A stretch of DNA of 64,000 nt from the NCBI RefSeq assembly GCF_030014955.1, contig NZ_JAGRPV010000001.1, forward strand, positions 496,001 through 560,000, written 5' to 3'. The stretch is from Cohnella hashimotonis. Lineage in GTDB: Bacteria; Bacillota; Bacilli; Paenibacillales; Paenibacillaceae. The translations under genes were made by a program, and so were the position numbers. The notes under the pieces were generated by a model. That model was not told the DNA's origin and searched no databases. It was given only the letters and a program-made list of their open reading frames with translations. Numbering within the stretch: the first letter of the stretch is position 1; every line of letters starts with the position of its first letter. Positions 26,276 through 36,030 of this stretch are shown here, piece after piece.

Positions 26276-28026
26276 ACAGGGCGTACCGGAACGTATTCGA
26301 GATTAACGACAAATGGGTGCTGGAGGGCATGGACCGCCAGGATCTGGATGAAAACAGCCGAAGCTACGGCGGCATCGTGAGCGCCGAGTACGGCCTGGCC
26401 TCGCCGAATCACTCCACAGGGACGCCGACGACGATGGCCATCTGGGCGGCTTCGCTATGCCAGCCTGGCTCGCCCTTTTACAGAGACGCGGAGCTCGCAG
26501 GCAGATTCGCCCTCGCCGCCCGCTATATGCTGGGCGCGCAGCACGAGGACGGCACGATCTCGCCGGGCTGGACCAACTTCCACTCGCCGCCGGATACGGC
26601 GTTCGTCGTCGTCGGCTACGCGCAGGTTTACCAGCTGCTTGCGCAGGACGACTGGGCGCCGCTCCGCGAGGCGGCTTCCGACGTTCGCCTGTTCCTCGAG
26701 CGGACGATCCCGGCGCTCGTTACGGGCGGCGTCCACACGCCGAATCACCGCTGGGTCGTCAGCGCTGCGCTCGGCTTTCTGCATGAGCTGTTCGGCACCC
26801 CGGAGACGGTGCGCCGGGCGGAGCAGTGGATTGCCGAGGGCATGGATATCACGCCGGACGGCGAATGGACCGAACGCAGCAACGGCATCTACAACGCCGT
26901 GAGCGACATCATGCTCGTCCACGCCGCCCGTCTGCTCGGAAAGCCCGAGCTGCTCGCGCCCGTCCGCGCCAATTTGCGCATGATGCTTTATCTCGTTCAT
27001 CCGAACGGCGACGTCGTGACCGATTACTCCGGCCGCCAGGATTTCGGGCATAAGCACGACCTGTCCTCCTATTTTCTGCCCTACGCCATGATGGCGCGTC
27101 TCGACGGAGATGCCGAGTTCCAGGCGGCCGCCGACCTCGCCTACGGACAGCTGCGTCATCCGGGCAGCTGCCCGACGAACGCTGCGGTCCGGCTGCTGCT
27201 GGATCCGTCGCTGCAGGAGCAGGCGGTTCAGCCGGCCGCGCTGCCGACCGATTACCGCAAGCTGCTGCATGCGGACTTCCCGCGCCAGCAATACCTGGTG
27301 GCGATGGAAGGCGCGGGGCATAACGGCCGCATCTATCACAGCCGCCTGCACCCCGACTTCGGCGCAGCCGTCGCCCGGGTGCGCAACGGGGACGAGAGCG
27401 TCACGATCAGCGCGGAGACGCCTTCCTTCTTCGCGTTGCGGCACGGCGCCGCGCGGCTGCTCGGCGTTCAGGTAGCCACCTATTTCGCGCCGGGCTTCGT
27501 CCCGATGAACAGCCTGATCGAAGCGGAGGGCGGATACCGGCTTGCCGGCGAGCAGCTCAAAGGCTACTACGGCCCGGTGGCGGCCGGGCGCCTGCCGGCG
27601 ACGGCGGGCGAAGCGACCAGCCCTTGGTACCTGCTGCCGCACCATTTGCGCGAGGAGACGCACGTACAGCGGCTTCGCGTCGAAGTCGACGTGCTGGAGA
27701 CGGCCGACGGTTGGGAGCTCGTCATCCGTTCCGGCGAACCCGAGGACGCGATGGCGCAGATCTCCGTCATTCTGGCCGCGGACGGCGAGCTGACCGGCGG
27801 CGAGCTGGCGCCTGCGGGCGAGGGCAAGCAGTTCTGGAAGTCCGGCACGCTGCGGTACGAAGCGGGCGGGGGCGTGCTTGAACTGGAAGGCGGCGCCTTC
27901 GCGCACACGGCCGGGTTCGTGCGCGAGGCGAACCTGCCGACCGACTGCCAAACGCTGCTGCTGAACGTCGTCGCGCCGTTCGAGACGCGGATCCGCATCC
28001 GGACCGTGCCGCGCGCGGAGGGTTGA
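26272..28026 (+). CDS. Unrecognised toroid-plus-sandwich protein, possible glycan-processing enzyme
   Basis: 584 residues, start GTG 26272 overlapping the preceding stop. I do not recognise the family with confidence. About 60-320 looks all-helical with toroid-like repeats (FALAARYMLGAQHEDGTISPGW, VVSAALGFLHELFGTPETVRRAEQWI, GIYNAVSDIMLVHAARLL), and HPNGDVVTDYSGRQDFGHKHDLSSYFLPY contains conserved-looking Tyr, His and Asp. About 330-580 is beta-rich. This two-part layout is that of (alpha/alpha)-toroid lyases such as heparinase II/III relatives. There is no signal peptide, so it acts in the cytoplasm. Gene order before a GH88/GH105 hydrolase would suit a lyase making an unsaturated uronide. 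Function is a hypothesis. Confidence 0.6.
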   Translation: MNRAYRNVFEINDKWVLEGMDRQDLDENSRSYGGIVSAEYGLASPNHSTGTPTTMAIWAASLCQPGSPFYRDAELAGRFALAARYMLGAQHEDGTISPGWTNFHSPPDTAFVVVGYAQVYQLLAQDDWAPLREAASDVRLFLERTIPALVTGGVHTPNHRWVVSAALGFLHELFGTPETVRRAEQWIAEGMDITPDGEWTERSNGIYNAVSDIMLVHAARLLGKPELLAPVRANLRMMLYLVHPNGDVVTDYSGRQDFGHKHDLSSYFLPYAMMARLDGDAEFQAAADLAYGQLRHPGSCPTNAAVRLLLDPSLQEQAVQPAALPTDYRKLLHADFPRQQYLVAMEGAGHNGRIYHSRLHPDFGAAVARVRNGDESVTISAETPSFFALRHGAARLLGVQVATYFAPGFVPMNSLIEAEGGYRLAGEQLKGYYGPVAAGRLPATAGEATSPWYLLPHHLREETHVQRLRVEVDVLETADGWELVIRSGEPEDAMAQISVILAADGELTGGELAPAGEGKQFWKSGTLRYEAGGGVLELEGGAFAHTAGFVREANLPTDCQTLLLNVVAPFETRIRIRTVPRAEG

Positions 28027-28028
28027 CC

Positions 28029-28103
28029 GCGACTTGCGTGATTGCCACTTGCCTGATTGCCACTTGCTTGATTGGGATCTGCTTGATTGCGACTTGCCTT
28101 AAC
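28029..28103. repeat. 15-bp tandem repeat inside the operon
   Basis: Five copies of a GCGACTTGCGTGATT-like unit with 15-bp spacing (28029, 28044, 28059, 28074, 28089) fill the gap between the unrecognised protein and the GH88/105 gene. They are noncoding on the plus strand. Confidence 0.85.
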
Positions 28104-28144
28104 CCTTTAGCCATTTTGTCATTTTAAGCCTGGAGTGATCATCC

Positions 28145-30463
28145 ATGACCGATTATATCGAACGGCGCGAGAGCATCGGCTACTGGCTGGGCGAGGATGC
28201 CGCCGGCATCCTCGGCGCGGTGGCCGGGCGCTACCTGGGCGCCAATCCCGAGATTCCCTTCGCGCTGCGCGCGTTCTCGGCGGACGGCATTCTCCAGACC
28301 GAAGAAGGCTATTACGACTTCGACATGGGCCGGCGGCTGCCGGACGCCAGGCACGGTGAGGTCGCTTATGCGTGCGGACTCGCATGGAGCGACGACGAGC
28401 GCTCGCTGGACGCGGGGATCATGCCCGCGAGCCCGGTCCGCTTTTACTTGAACGGTACGCTGCTGTACCGTTCCGGCGCGGTCGACGAGATGAAGCCGGA
28501 CGCCAAGGCGATCGTCCCGCTCCTGCTGCGCAAGGGCTGGAATACGCTCCTGCTCGAAATGCGCAGGACGGAAGCGGGCTTCGGCTGCCGCTTCGGCGCG
28601 GAGGAAGGCAAGGTACGCATCCTGCAGGTGCTGGCGCCGTTCGCCGAGCGCCGCGAGACTGCGGGCTGGGCGTATTCCGAAGCGCTTCCGGCCGCCGCAT
28701 ATGGCGAAGGGCTCGGGTTCCCCGATTTCGGCGGCGAGGAAGCGGATACGGGCATCGCCTGGCTGCCGGCGCGCGAGTGGCCGGCGGAAGCGGCGGCCAG
28801 GCCGAACTTCGAGCGCATCTTCGGCGTGCCGGAAGGCGCGGCTGCGGGCTATGCCTGGAGCAAGCTGCCGCCGGCGGTGCGAGGCGTGAGCAGCATCTGG
28901 CGAGGCTGGGCGCACGGCCCGCTCACCGTCTGGCTCGACGGGCAGCCGGTCATCGAGCTGACCGGGGCTGGCGCATTCGAACACGATCTGCCGTTGGCGT
29001 TCAAGGACGGCCATGTGCTGGTCCGCGCGGAGACGGGCGAGCAAGGCTGGGGCTTTGAGCTCGCGGTGTCCGCGGCGGAGTCGGGCGCACCGGTGAGCTT
29101 CGAGCTGCCGGCGCCGGTTCACGGGGCGGACTTAGCTGGCGGCTGGCTTTACGCGGGACCGCTGCCGGCCGATCATCGCGAGGTGCCTGCTGCCGTGCAG
29201 TCGGTCAAGCGGCTGTTTAAGCTGGCCGACGGTGCGGCTGCAGCCGGGGCTGGTGCTTTTGCAGGCGCGAACGGCATGACCGGCTGGGCGCTGAACGGTC
29301 CGGGCCTCAGGCTGCGGCCGTATTACGAGAACGCAATGCTGAGCAACCGCTGGACGGCGGGCGCAGCGACCAACTTCGGCCGCTGGGACTACCCGCTCGG
29401 CGTGACGATGTACGGCCTGCTGCAGACGGCCCGCGAACTCGGACGTCCGGAGATCGCGGACTATGCCCGCGCCCATATCGACAGCTGCACCGATTGGTAC
29501 GAATATTCCCTCTGGGACAAGGCCGCTTACGGCTTTCCTTCGATCAATCACCAGCTTGTGCTCGTGAAGATGCTGGACAACTGCGGCTCGTTCGGCTCGG
29601 CGATGCTCGAGGCGTATCCGTCCGAAGGCAACGCGGATTGCCTGGCGATCGCGAACGTCATCGCGGACTTTATCGCGAACCGGCTGGAGCGGCGAGACGA
29701 CGGCGCGTATTACCGTCTATGCGTCGGCGAATACGCCGCCGATACGATGTGGGCGGACGACCTGTACATGAGCGCGCCTTTTCTGAGCCGTTATGCGGGC
29801 ATTACCGGGGACCGGCGTTATCTGGACGACGCGGCGAGCCAGTTCTTGCATTACCGGCGCTACCTGTACATGGAAGACCGGGGCGTCATGAGCCATGTGT
29901 ACGACTTCAAATACGGCAAGGCGACGCGCATTCCGTGGGGCAGAGGCAACGGCTGGACGCTGTTCTCGCTGTCGGAGCTGCTGGAGCGGCTGCCTTTGGC
30001 CCACGAGGACCGGCCGGCGCTGCTCGCGTTTTTCCGCGAGCTGTGCGCGGGGATCGCGGCGCAGCAGGGCGAGTCCGGCCTGTGGCGGCAGGTGCTGACC
30101 GATCCGGACGCGTACGAGGAGGCCTCCTGCACGGCGATGTTCGCCTACGCCTTCGCGCGCGGCGTCCGGTTCGGATGGCTGGACGATTCCATCCGCTTCT
30201 CGGAAGCCGCGCTGCGCGGCTGGCGGGGACTCGCTTCGAAGGCGATCGACCGCAACGGCAACGTGCACGGCGTTTGCAGCGGCTCGCGTTATTCGTTTAC
30301 CGAGGACTACTACAAATACGATCTGCTCACCGTCGTCAACGACAACCATGGCACAGGCATTATGATGCTGGCGGGCGTGGAGATCTGCCGACTTGAAGCG
30401 TTCCTGCGCGAGCGGGATTCGTCCAAGACGCGGAGGGCCGTGCAGGCGCCGGGCGGCGTTTGA
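28145..30463 (+). CDS. GH88/GH105-family unsaturated uronyl hydrolase with N-terminal sandwich domain
   Basis: 772 residues. The first ~350 form a predicted beta-sandwich region. The C-terminal ~400 are the (alpha/alpha)6 toroid of YteR-like hydrolases: FGRWDYPLGVTMYGLLQTARELG, TMWADDLYMSAPFLSRYAGITGD (with Asp538/Asp539 at the place of the catalytic Asp), IPWGRGNGWTLFSLSELLERLP, and GVCSGSRYSFTEDYYKYD. Such enzymes remove unsaturated galacturonyl or glucuronyl residues produced by a lyase, by hydration of the enol ether. The lack of a signal peptide fits intracellular processing of an imported oligosaccharide. The start is ATG 28145, with GGAG about 11 bp upstream. The N-terminal extension is longer than in YteR (about 370 residues in total). 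Confidence 0.85.
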   Translation: MTDYIERRESIGYWLGEDAAGILGAVAGRYLGANPEIPFALRAFSADGILQTEEGYYDFDMGRRLPDARHGEVAYACGLAWSDDERSLDAGIMPASPVRFYLNGTLLYRSGAVDEMKPDAKAIVPLLLRKGWNTLLLEMRRTEAGFGCRFGAEEGKVRILQVLAPFAERRETAGWAYSEALPAAAYGEGLGFPDFGGEEADTGIAWLPAREWPAEAAARPNFERIFGVPEGAAAGYAWSKLPPAVRGVSSIWRGWAHGPLTVWLDGQPVIELTGAGAFEHDLPLAFKDGHVLVRAETGEQGWGFELAVSAAESGAPVSFELPAPVHGADLAGGWLYAGPLPADHREVPAAVQSVKRLFKLADGAAAAGAGAFAGANGMTGWALNGPGLRLRPYYENAMLSNRWTAGAATNFGRWDYPLGVTMYGLLQTARELGRPEIADYARAHIDSCTDWYEYSLWDKAAYGFPSINHQLVLVKMLDNCGSFGSAMLEAYPSEGNADCLAIANVIADFIANRLERRDDGAYYRLCVGEYAADTMWADDLYMSAPFLSRYAGITGDRRYLDDAASQFLHYRRYLYMEDRGVMSHVYDFKYGKATRIPWGRGNGWTLFSLSELLERLPLAHEDRPALLAFFRELCAGIAAQQGESGLWRQVLTDPDAYEEASCTAMFAYAFARGVRFGWLDDSIRFSEAALRGWRGLASKAIDRNGNVHGVCSGSRYSFTEDYYKYDLLTVVNDNHGTGIMMLAGVEICRLEAFLRERDSSKTRRAVQAPGGV

Positions 30464-30534
30464 TCGACAATCCCCGGACAGACCCCGGCAAAAGACGGCA
30501 AGAGACTGGCGAGCGGCCGAGAGGAGAGAGCGAA

Positions 30535-32397
30535 TTGACCCTACGATTAACGATGGCCCAGGCGCTGCTGAAGTTTCTGGACAACCAATATATATCGGTA
30601 GACGGCGCAGAGACCAAGTTCGTGCAAGGCGTGATGGGCATCTTCGGCCACGGCAACGTGACCGGCATCGGCGAGGCGCTTGAGCGCAGCGCGGGCGAGC
30701 TTGTCTATGTGCAGGGCAAAAACGAGCAGGGCATGGTTCACGCAGCCGCCGCCTATGCGAAGCAGAAAAACCGCCGGCAGATCTGGGCGTGCACGTCGTC
30801 CATCGGCCCGGGCGCGCTGAACATGGTGACGGCCGCGGCGACAGCGACCGTCAACCGGATCCCGGTGCTGCTGCTGCCCGGCGACAACTTCGCCGGCCGT
30901 CAGCCCGATCCGGTGCTGCAGCAGCTGGAGGTGGCGTCCGACTACAACGTCTCCGCGGCGGACGCCTTCAAACCGGTCAGTCGCTATTGGGACCGGATCG
31001 CCCGGCCCGAGCAGCTCATGGCGGCGGCGCTCCAGGCGATGCGCGTGCTGACCGATCCCGCCGAGACGGGCGCGGTGACGCTGGCGCTGCCGCAGGACGT
31101 GCAGGCCGAAGCGTACGACTATCCGGACGCGTTTTTTGTGAAAAGGGTGCATGTCGTCGACCGCCGTCCGCCTTCGGCTGCCGCAGTAGAGCGGGCTGCG
31201 GCGCTGATCGCGGCCGCCAAGCGGCCGCTGATCATCGCTGGCGGAGGCGTGCTGTACGCGGACGCGACGGCCGAGCTGGCCGCGTTCGCAGAGCGCTTCG
31301 GCATCCCCGTGGCGGAGACGCAGGCGGGTAACAGCGCGCTGCCTTGGGATCACCCGCTCAACCTGGGCGCGATCGGCGTCACCGGCTCGCTGGCGGCCAA
31401 CCGGGTCGCGGCCGATGCCGATCTCGTCATCGGCATCGGCACGCGGTACTCGGACTTCACGACCGCGTCGAAGCGGGCGTTCAGAGGCGAAGGCGTGAAG
31501 TTCGTGAACCTGAACGTGCAGGCCGCGGATGCGGCGAAGCTGGAAGGGACCGCGCTCGTCGCGGACGCGAAGGCGGGGCTGTCCGACTTGCAAGCTTCAT
31601 TGGATGCGGCAGGCTACCGCAGCGCTTACGTCGAGAACGAGCTCGCGGCCTTGAAGGCAGAATGGGACCGCGAGGTCGACCGTCTCTTCGCGGCGCAACA
31701 TCCGGACGGGCTGTCCCAGACGAGGGCGCTCGGCGTTATCCAGGACACGCTCGATCCGTCGTCGGTGGTCGTATGCGCGGCGGGCAGTCTGCCCGGGGAC
31801 CTGCATCGCCTATGGCGTCCCGCGCAGCCCAAGACGTACCACATGGAATACGGCTTTTCCTGCATGGGCTACGAGGTGGCGGGCGCGTTCGGCGCCGCGC
31901 TGGCCGAGCCATCGCGCGAAGTGTACGCGTTCGTGGGCGACGGCAGCTACCTGATGATGCATTCGGAGCTGGTCACGAGCCTGCAGGAAGGCCGCAAGAT
32001 TACGATCCTTCTTTTCGACAACCATGGCTTCCAATGCATTCACAACCTGCAGCGCGCGAACGGCAGCGACGGCTTCGGCAATGAATTCCGCTACCGCAGC
32101 GCCGATACGGGCCGTTTGACGGGCGCGACGCTCCCGATCGACTTCGCGGCGCATGCCCGCAGCCTTGGCGCGGTCGCATATACCGCGAGGACGCCCGAGG
32201 AACTGCGCGAAGCGCTGACGCGCGCCAAGCGGGAGACGACGACCACGCTGATCGAGATTCCGGTCGTGCCCGGCACGAACACGGACGGCTACGAATCCTG
32301 GTGGCGCGTCGAGGTGCCGGAGGTGTCCGTCTCGGCCAAGGTCGGCGCGGCGCAGCGGGAGATGGCCGCGAGGACCGCGGAAGCGAAGCCATACTAA
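30535..32397 (+). CDS. iolD: 3D-(3,5/4)-trihydroxycyclohexane-1,2-dione hydrolase
   Basis: 620 residues from TTG 30535, chosen because GAGGAGAGAG precedes it and the protein then begins LTLRLTMAQALLKFLDNQYI, aligned with the start of Bacillus IolD; the open frame reaches further upstream to 30460. It is a thiamine-diphosphate enzyme: IFGHGNVTGIGEALE at the N-terminus, the catalytic Glu in QGKNEQGMVHAAAAYAKQ, RQPDPVLQQ, and the ThDP-binding GDGSYLMMHSE...NHGFQ near the C-terminus. It opens the ring of the inosose-derived diketone to 5-deoxy-glucuronate. It is the third step of the inositol pathway and the first iol gene of this set. Confidence 0.93.
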   Translation: MTLRLTMAQALLKFLDNQYISVDGAETKFVQGVMGIFGHGNVTGIGEALERSAGELVYVQGKNEQGMVHAAAAYAKQKNRRQIWACTSSIGPGALNMVTAAATATVNRIPVLLLPGDNFAGRQPDPVLQQLEVASDYNVSAADAFKPVSRYWDRIARPEQLMAAALQAMRVLTDPAETGAVTLALPQDVQAEAYDYPDAFFVKRVHVVDRRPPSAAAVERAAALIAAAKRPLIIAGGGVLYADATAELAAFAERFGIPVAETQAGNSALPWDHPLNLGAIGVTGSLAANRVAADADLVIGIGTRYSDFTTASKRAFRGEGVKFVNLNVQAADAAKLEGTALVADAKAGLSDLQASLDAAGYRSAYVENELAALKAEWDREVDRLFAAQHPDGLSQTRALGVIQDTLDPSSVVVCAAGSLPGDLHRLWRPAQPKTYHMEYGFSCMGYEVAGAFGAALAEPSREVYAFVGDGSYLMMHSELVTSLQEGRKITILLFDNHGFQCIHNLQRANGSDGFGNEFRYRSADTGRLTGATLPIDFAAHARSLGAVAYTARTPEELREALTRAKRETTTTLIEIPVVPGTNTDGYESWWRVEVPEVSVSAKVGAAQREMAARTAEAKPY

Positions 32398-32436
32398 TAA
32401 CGACGCCTTATTAATATAGAGGAAGAGGTGAGCCGC

Positions 32437-33366
32437 ATGGCCGATCGGCCGTTCAAACTAGGCATCCACCCGATCAACTGGGTGGGCGAAGACGTGTCTG
32501 AGCACGGCGCGGACACGACGTTCGAGATCATCGTGGACGATATCGCATCCCTCGGCCTGACCGGGACGGAGATGGGACGCAAGTTTCCGAAGGATCCGGC
32601 CGTGCTGAAGCGGGAGCTCGATGCCCGCGGCATCCGGCTCGTCTCCCAATGGAAGTCCGTGCTGTTCTCCGATCCGGCTTACCTCGATCGGGAGCTCGAA
32701 GATTACCGCCGCCACGCGGCGTTTCTGGCCGAGTTCGGCAGCACGGTCATCAGCACGGCGGAGGTCGGAGGCTCCCTGCACTTCGATCCCCGGCGCTCCG
32801 CGAACGAGAAGACGGTGCTGCGGCTGGACGAAGCGGGCTGGGACAATCTCGCGAAGGGACTCAACGCGGCCGGAGAGATTGCGCGGAGCTTCGGCATGAA
32901 GCTGGCGTACCACCATCACGGCGGCACGGTCGTCGAGCGGCCGGAAGAGATCGACGAGCTGCTCCGCCGGACCGACCCTGCGCTTGTCCACCTGCTGTAC
33001 GATACGGGTCACGCCTTTTACGGCGGTTCCGATCCGCTGGCGCTGCTGCGCAAGCATTACGACAGAGTCGCCTATATCCACCTGAAAGATATTCGGCCGA
33101 GGGTGCTCGCCGAAGCTCGGACGGAAGACGCCGACTTCGTCACCTGCATCCGCAAGGGCGTGTTTACTGTCCCCGGCGACGGCTGCATCGACTTCGAGCC
33201 GATCGTGCGCGAGCTGCGGGCGCGCGGCTACGACGGCTGGGCGATGCTGGAGGGCGAGCAGGACCCGACGCTCCACCAGCCCCGCGAATACGCGCACAGG
33301 GCGATCGTGTACCTCGACGCGATCCTGGACCGGGTTCAAGGGACTGCCGACACAAAGGAGGCTTAA
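32437..33366 (+). CDS. iolE: Myo-inosose-2 dehydratase
   Basis: 309 residues from ATG 32437 with AGAGG 8 bp upstream (GTG 32428 is an alternative). It begins with the family signature FKLGIHPINWVGED, followed by LGLTGTEMGRKFPKDP, KLAYHHHGGTVVERPEEIDELL, LLYDTGHAFYGGSDPLALL and FVTCIRKGVFTVPGDGCIDF. It dehydrates 2-keto-myo-inositol (scyllo-inosose) to the cyclic diketone used by IolD. It belongs to the TIM-barrel metalloenzyme family, with Glu/Asp/His ligands around TEMG, YDTGH and the final LEGEQD. It is followed 5 bp later by iolC. Confidence 0.93.
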   Translation: MADRPFKLGIHPINWVGEDVSEHGADTTFEIIVDDIASLGLTGTEMGRKFPKDPAVLKRELDARGIRLVSQWKSVLFSDPAYLDRELEDYRRHAAFLAEFGSTVISTAEVGGSLHFDPRRSANEKTVLRLDEAGWDNLAKGLNAAGEIARSFGMKLAYHHHGGTVVERPEEIDELLRRTDPALVHLLYDTGHAFYGGSDPLALLRKHYDRVAYIHLKDIRPRVLAEARTEDADFVTCIRKGVFTVPGDGCIDFEPIVRELRARGYDGWAMLEGEQDPTLHQPREYAHRAIVYLDAILDRVQGTADTKEA

Positions 33367-33371
33367 CAGCG

Positions 33372-34385
33372 ATGGGGATCATCGAGTTTAACGCGGCGAA
33401 AAAGGTGGATTTCGCGGCCATCGGCCGCCTGTGCATCGACCTCAACGCCAACGAGATCAACCGGCCGATGGAGGAAACGATCACGTTCACCAAGTACGTA
33501 GGCGGCTCTCCGGCCAATATTTGCATCGGCATGTCTCGCCTCGGCCTCGCCACCGGCTTCATCGGCAAGGTAGCGAACGACCAGATGGGCCGTTTTATCA
33601 CGCAGTATCTCGTCAAAGAAGGCATCAGCGCGTCGAGCGTGTCGATCGACCGCACGGGCGCGACGACGGGGCTTGCGTTCACCGAGATCAAGAGCCCGAC
33701 CGATTGCAGCATCCTGATGTACCGCGACAACGCCGCCGATCTGCTGCTGGCGCCGGACGAAGTGAGCGAAGCGCTTGTCGCGGACGCCAAGATGCTGCTG
33801 ATCTCCGGGACGGCGCTCGCGGCCAGCCCGTCGCGGGAAGCGGTGTTCCTCGCGCTCGACTACGCGAAGCGCCACGGCGCCGTCATCGCGTTCGATCTCG
33901 ACTACCGGCCCTATACGTGGCGCTCGGAGCAAGAGACGGCCGTCTATTATAACCTCGCCGCAGAGAAATGCGATATCATCCTCGGCACGCGCGAGGAGTT
34001 CGACATGATGGAGCGCTTCGAACGCAATCCGGACCGCGACGACCGCGTCACGGCATCCAAGTGGTTCGCGTACAGCGCGCAGCTTGTCGTTATCAAGCAT
34101 GGCAAGGAAGGCTCCGTCGCCTATACGAAGGACGGGGCCTCGCACACGGCCCGCAGCTTCCCGGCCAAGGTCGTCAATACTTTCGGCGCCGGCGACTCGT
34201 ACGCGGCGGGCTTCCTGTATGGTCTGCTGCAGGGGTGGGAGGTCGAGCGCTGCATGGAATTCGGTAGCGCCGCGGCCTGCATCGTCATCTCCAGCCACAG
34301 CTGCTCGGACGCGATGCCGACGACAGGCGCCGTCCACGACTATATCGAGCGCTGCAACCGCGGCGAGATTACGGCAAACAGCTAA
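33372..34385 (+). CDS. iolC: 5-dehydro-2-deoxygluconokinase
   Basis: 337 residues from ATG 33372, preceded by AAAGGAGG. A PfkB/ribokinase-family sugar kinase: the N-terminal AIGRLCIDLNANEINRPMEETITFTKYVGGSPANICIGMSRLG matches Bacillus IolC, and the C-terminal NTFGAGDSYAAGFLYGLL is the PfkB signature with catalytic Asp. It phosphorylates 5-dehydro-2-deoxygluconate with ATP. The following aldolase (IolJ) is not in this window; another aldolase encoded elsewhere would be needed. Confidence 0.93.
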   Translation: MGIIEFNAAKKVDFAAIGRLCIDLNANEINRPMEETITFTKYVGGSPANICIGMSRLGLATGFIGKVANDQMGRFITQYLVKEGISASSVSIDRTGATTGLAFTEIKSPTDCSILMYRDNAADLLLAPDEVSEALVADAKMLLISGTALAASPSREAVFLALDYAKRHGAVIAFDLDYRPYTWRSEQETAVYYNLAAEKCDIILGTREEFDMMERFERNPDRDDRVTASKWFAYSAQLVVIKHGKEGSVAYTKDGASHTARSFPAKVVNTFGAGDSYAAGFLYGLLQGWEVERCMEFGSAAACIVISSHSCSDAMPTTGAVHDYIERCNRGEITANS

Positions 34386-34431
34386 TTTACTAGAACCTAT
34401 CAGATGGACATAGGAAAGGGGCAATCACGCC

Positions 34432-35898
34432 ATGACGAATCGGATCGACGCCGCGGTGGAGACGCTGAGCAACCGGATCGGAGGCAAGCAGGTGCCGTCC
34501 GCCTCCGGGAAGGTAGAGCCGGTGTACAATCCGGCCACCGAAGAGGTGATCGCTTACGTCCCGCTGTCGAGCAAAGCGGACGTGGACGCGGCTGTTCAAG
34601 CGGCCGCGGAAGCGGGACGCGCATGGGCGAAGACGGCGGTGCCGCGCCGCGCCCGGATCCTGTTCAAATACCAGCAGCTGCTCGTCGAACGCTGGGAAGA
34701 GCTGGCGAGGCTCATCACGCTTGAAAACGGCAAGAGCTATGCCGAAGCCTATGGCGAGGTGCAGCGCGGCATCGAATGCGTAGAGTTCGCCGCCGGCGCG
34801 CCTTCGCTCATGATGGGCAAGCAGCTGCCCGACATCGCCACGAATCTCGAATCGGGCATGTACCGCTACCCGGTCGGCGTGGCGGCGGGCATTACGCCGT
34901 TTAATTTCCCGATGATGGTGCCTTGCTGGATGTTCCCGCTCGCGATCGCCTGCGGCAACGCGTTCGTGCTCAAACCGTCCGAGCGCACGCCGCTCCTGGC
35001 GCAGCGTCTCGCCGAGCTGTTCGACGAAGCCGGGCTGCCGCCCGGCGTGCTGAACATCGTGCACGGCGCGCATGACGCGGTCAACGGCATCCTCGAGCAT
35101 CCCGGCATCGCGGCCGTCTCGTTCGTCGGCTCGCAGCCGGTCGCCGAGTACGTGTACAAGACCGCTTCGGCGCACGGCAAGCGCGTCCAGGCGCTGGCCG
35201 GCGCCAAAAACCATAGCATCGTCATGCCGGACGCCGATCTCGATGCGGCGGTCACCCAGATCGTCGCCGCCGCCTTCGGCTCCGCGGGCGAGCGCTGCAT
35301 GGCCTGCTCCGTCGTCGTGGCGGTCGGCGACATCGGCGACGCGCTGGTGGAGAAGCTGAAGCAGGCTGCAGACGCGATCTCAATTGGCAACGGCCTGGAG
35401 GAGGGCGTCTTCCTCGGCCCGGTTATCCGCGATTCGCACAAGGCCCGCACGCTTGGCTATATCGAAGCCGGCGAGCGGGAGGGCGCGAAGCTCGTGCGCG
35501 ACGGACGCCGGGATGCGGCTTCGGATGGCAAGGGCTACTTCGTCGGGCCGACGATTTTCGACGACGTCGCCTGCGAGATGAAGATCTGGAAGGACGAGAT
35601 TTTCGCGCCGGTGCTGTCCGTCATGCGCGCAGCTACGCTAAGCGAGGCGATCGAGATCGCCAACCGCTCCGAATTCGCGAACGGGGCCTGCCTGTTCACG
35701 GACAGCGGCAGCGCCGTGCGCCAATTCCGCGAGACGATCGACGCCGGCATGCTCGGCATCAATCTGGGCGTGCCCGCGCCGATGGCGTTTTTCCCGTTCT
35801 CGGGCTGGAAGAAGTCGTTCTACGGCGATCTCCACGCGAACGGCACGGACGGCGTCGAGTTCTATACGCGCAAAAAAATGGTGACGGCGCGGTGGTAA
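34432..35898 (+). CDS. iolA: Methylmalonate/malonate-semialdehyde dehydrogenase (acylating)
   Basis: 488 residues of the CoA-acylating aldehyde dehydrogenase family. The family-specific ending of the active-site loop, [12 protein letters not shown] with catalytic Cys289, is present, along with [31 protein letters not shown] and [16 protein letters not shown] elements. Length is typical of MmsA/IolA. In the inositol pathway it converts malonate semialdehyde, released by the IolJ aldolase, to acetyl-CoA and CO2. The start ATG 34432 follows AGGAAAGGGG, 46 bp after iolC. Confidence 0.92.
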   Translation: MTNRIDAAVETLSNRIGGKQVPSASGKVEPVYNPATEEVIAYVPLSSKADVDAAVQAAAEAGRAWAKTAVPRRARILFKYQQLLVERWEELARLITLENGKSYAEAYGEVQRGIECVEFAAGAPSLMMGKQLPDIATNLESGMYRYPVGVAAGITPFNFPMMVPCWMFPLAIACGNAFVLKPSERTPLLAQRLAELFDEAGLPPGVLNIVHGAHDAVNGILEHPGIAAVSFVGSQPVAEYVYKTASAHGKRVQALAGAKNHSIVMPDADLDAAVTQIVAAAFGSAGERCMACSVVVAVGDIGDALVEKLKQAADAISIGNGLEEGVFLGPVIRDSHKARTLGYIEAGEREGAKLVRDGRRDAASDGKGYFVGPTIFDDVACEMKIWKDEIFAPVLSVMRAATLSEAIEIANRSEFANGACLFTDSGSAVRQFRETIDAGMLGINLGVPAPMAFFPFSGWKKSFYGDLHANGTDGVEFYTRKKMVTARW

Positions 35899-36030
35899 GC
35901 CGCTGCGCGACCGGAATTCGAGCCTGAGTCCGAGCCATATGCCTGGTTCAGAGCGCGAAGCTGCGAATGCAGCCTTCCGGACGACGACACCAAAACGGTC
36001 TTACGCGGAATCAACAGGGAGGAACCTACG

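Noticed and set aside
30460..30534. N-terminal extension of IolD
   Set aside because: Charged, not similar to known IolD starts; TTG 30535 has a good ribosome site and aligns with Bacillus IolD.
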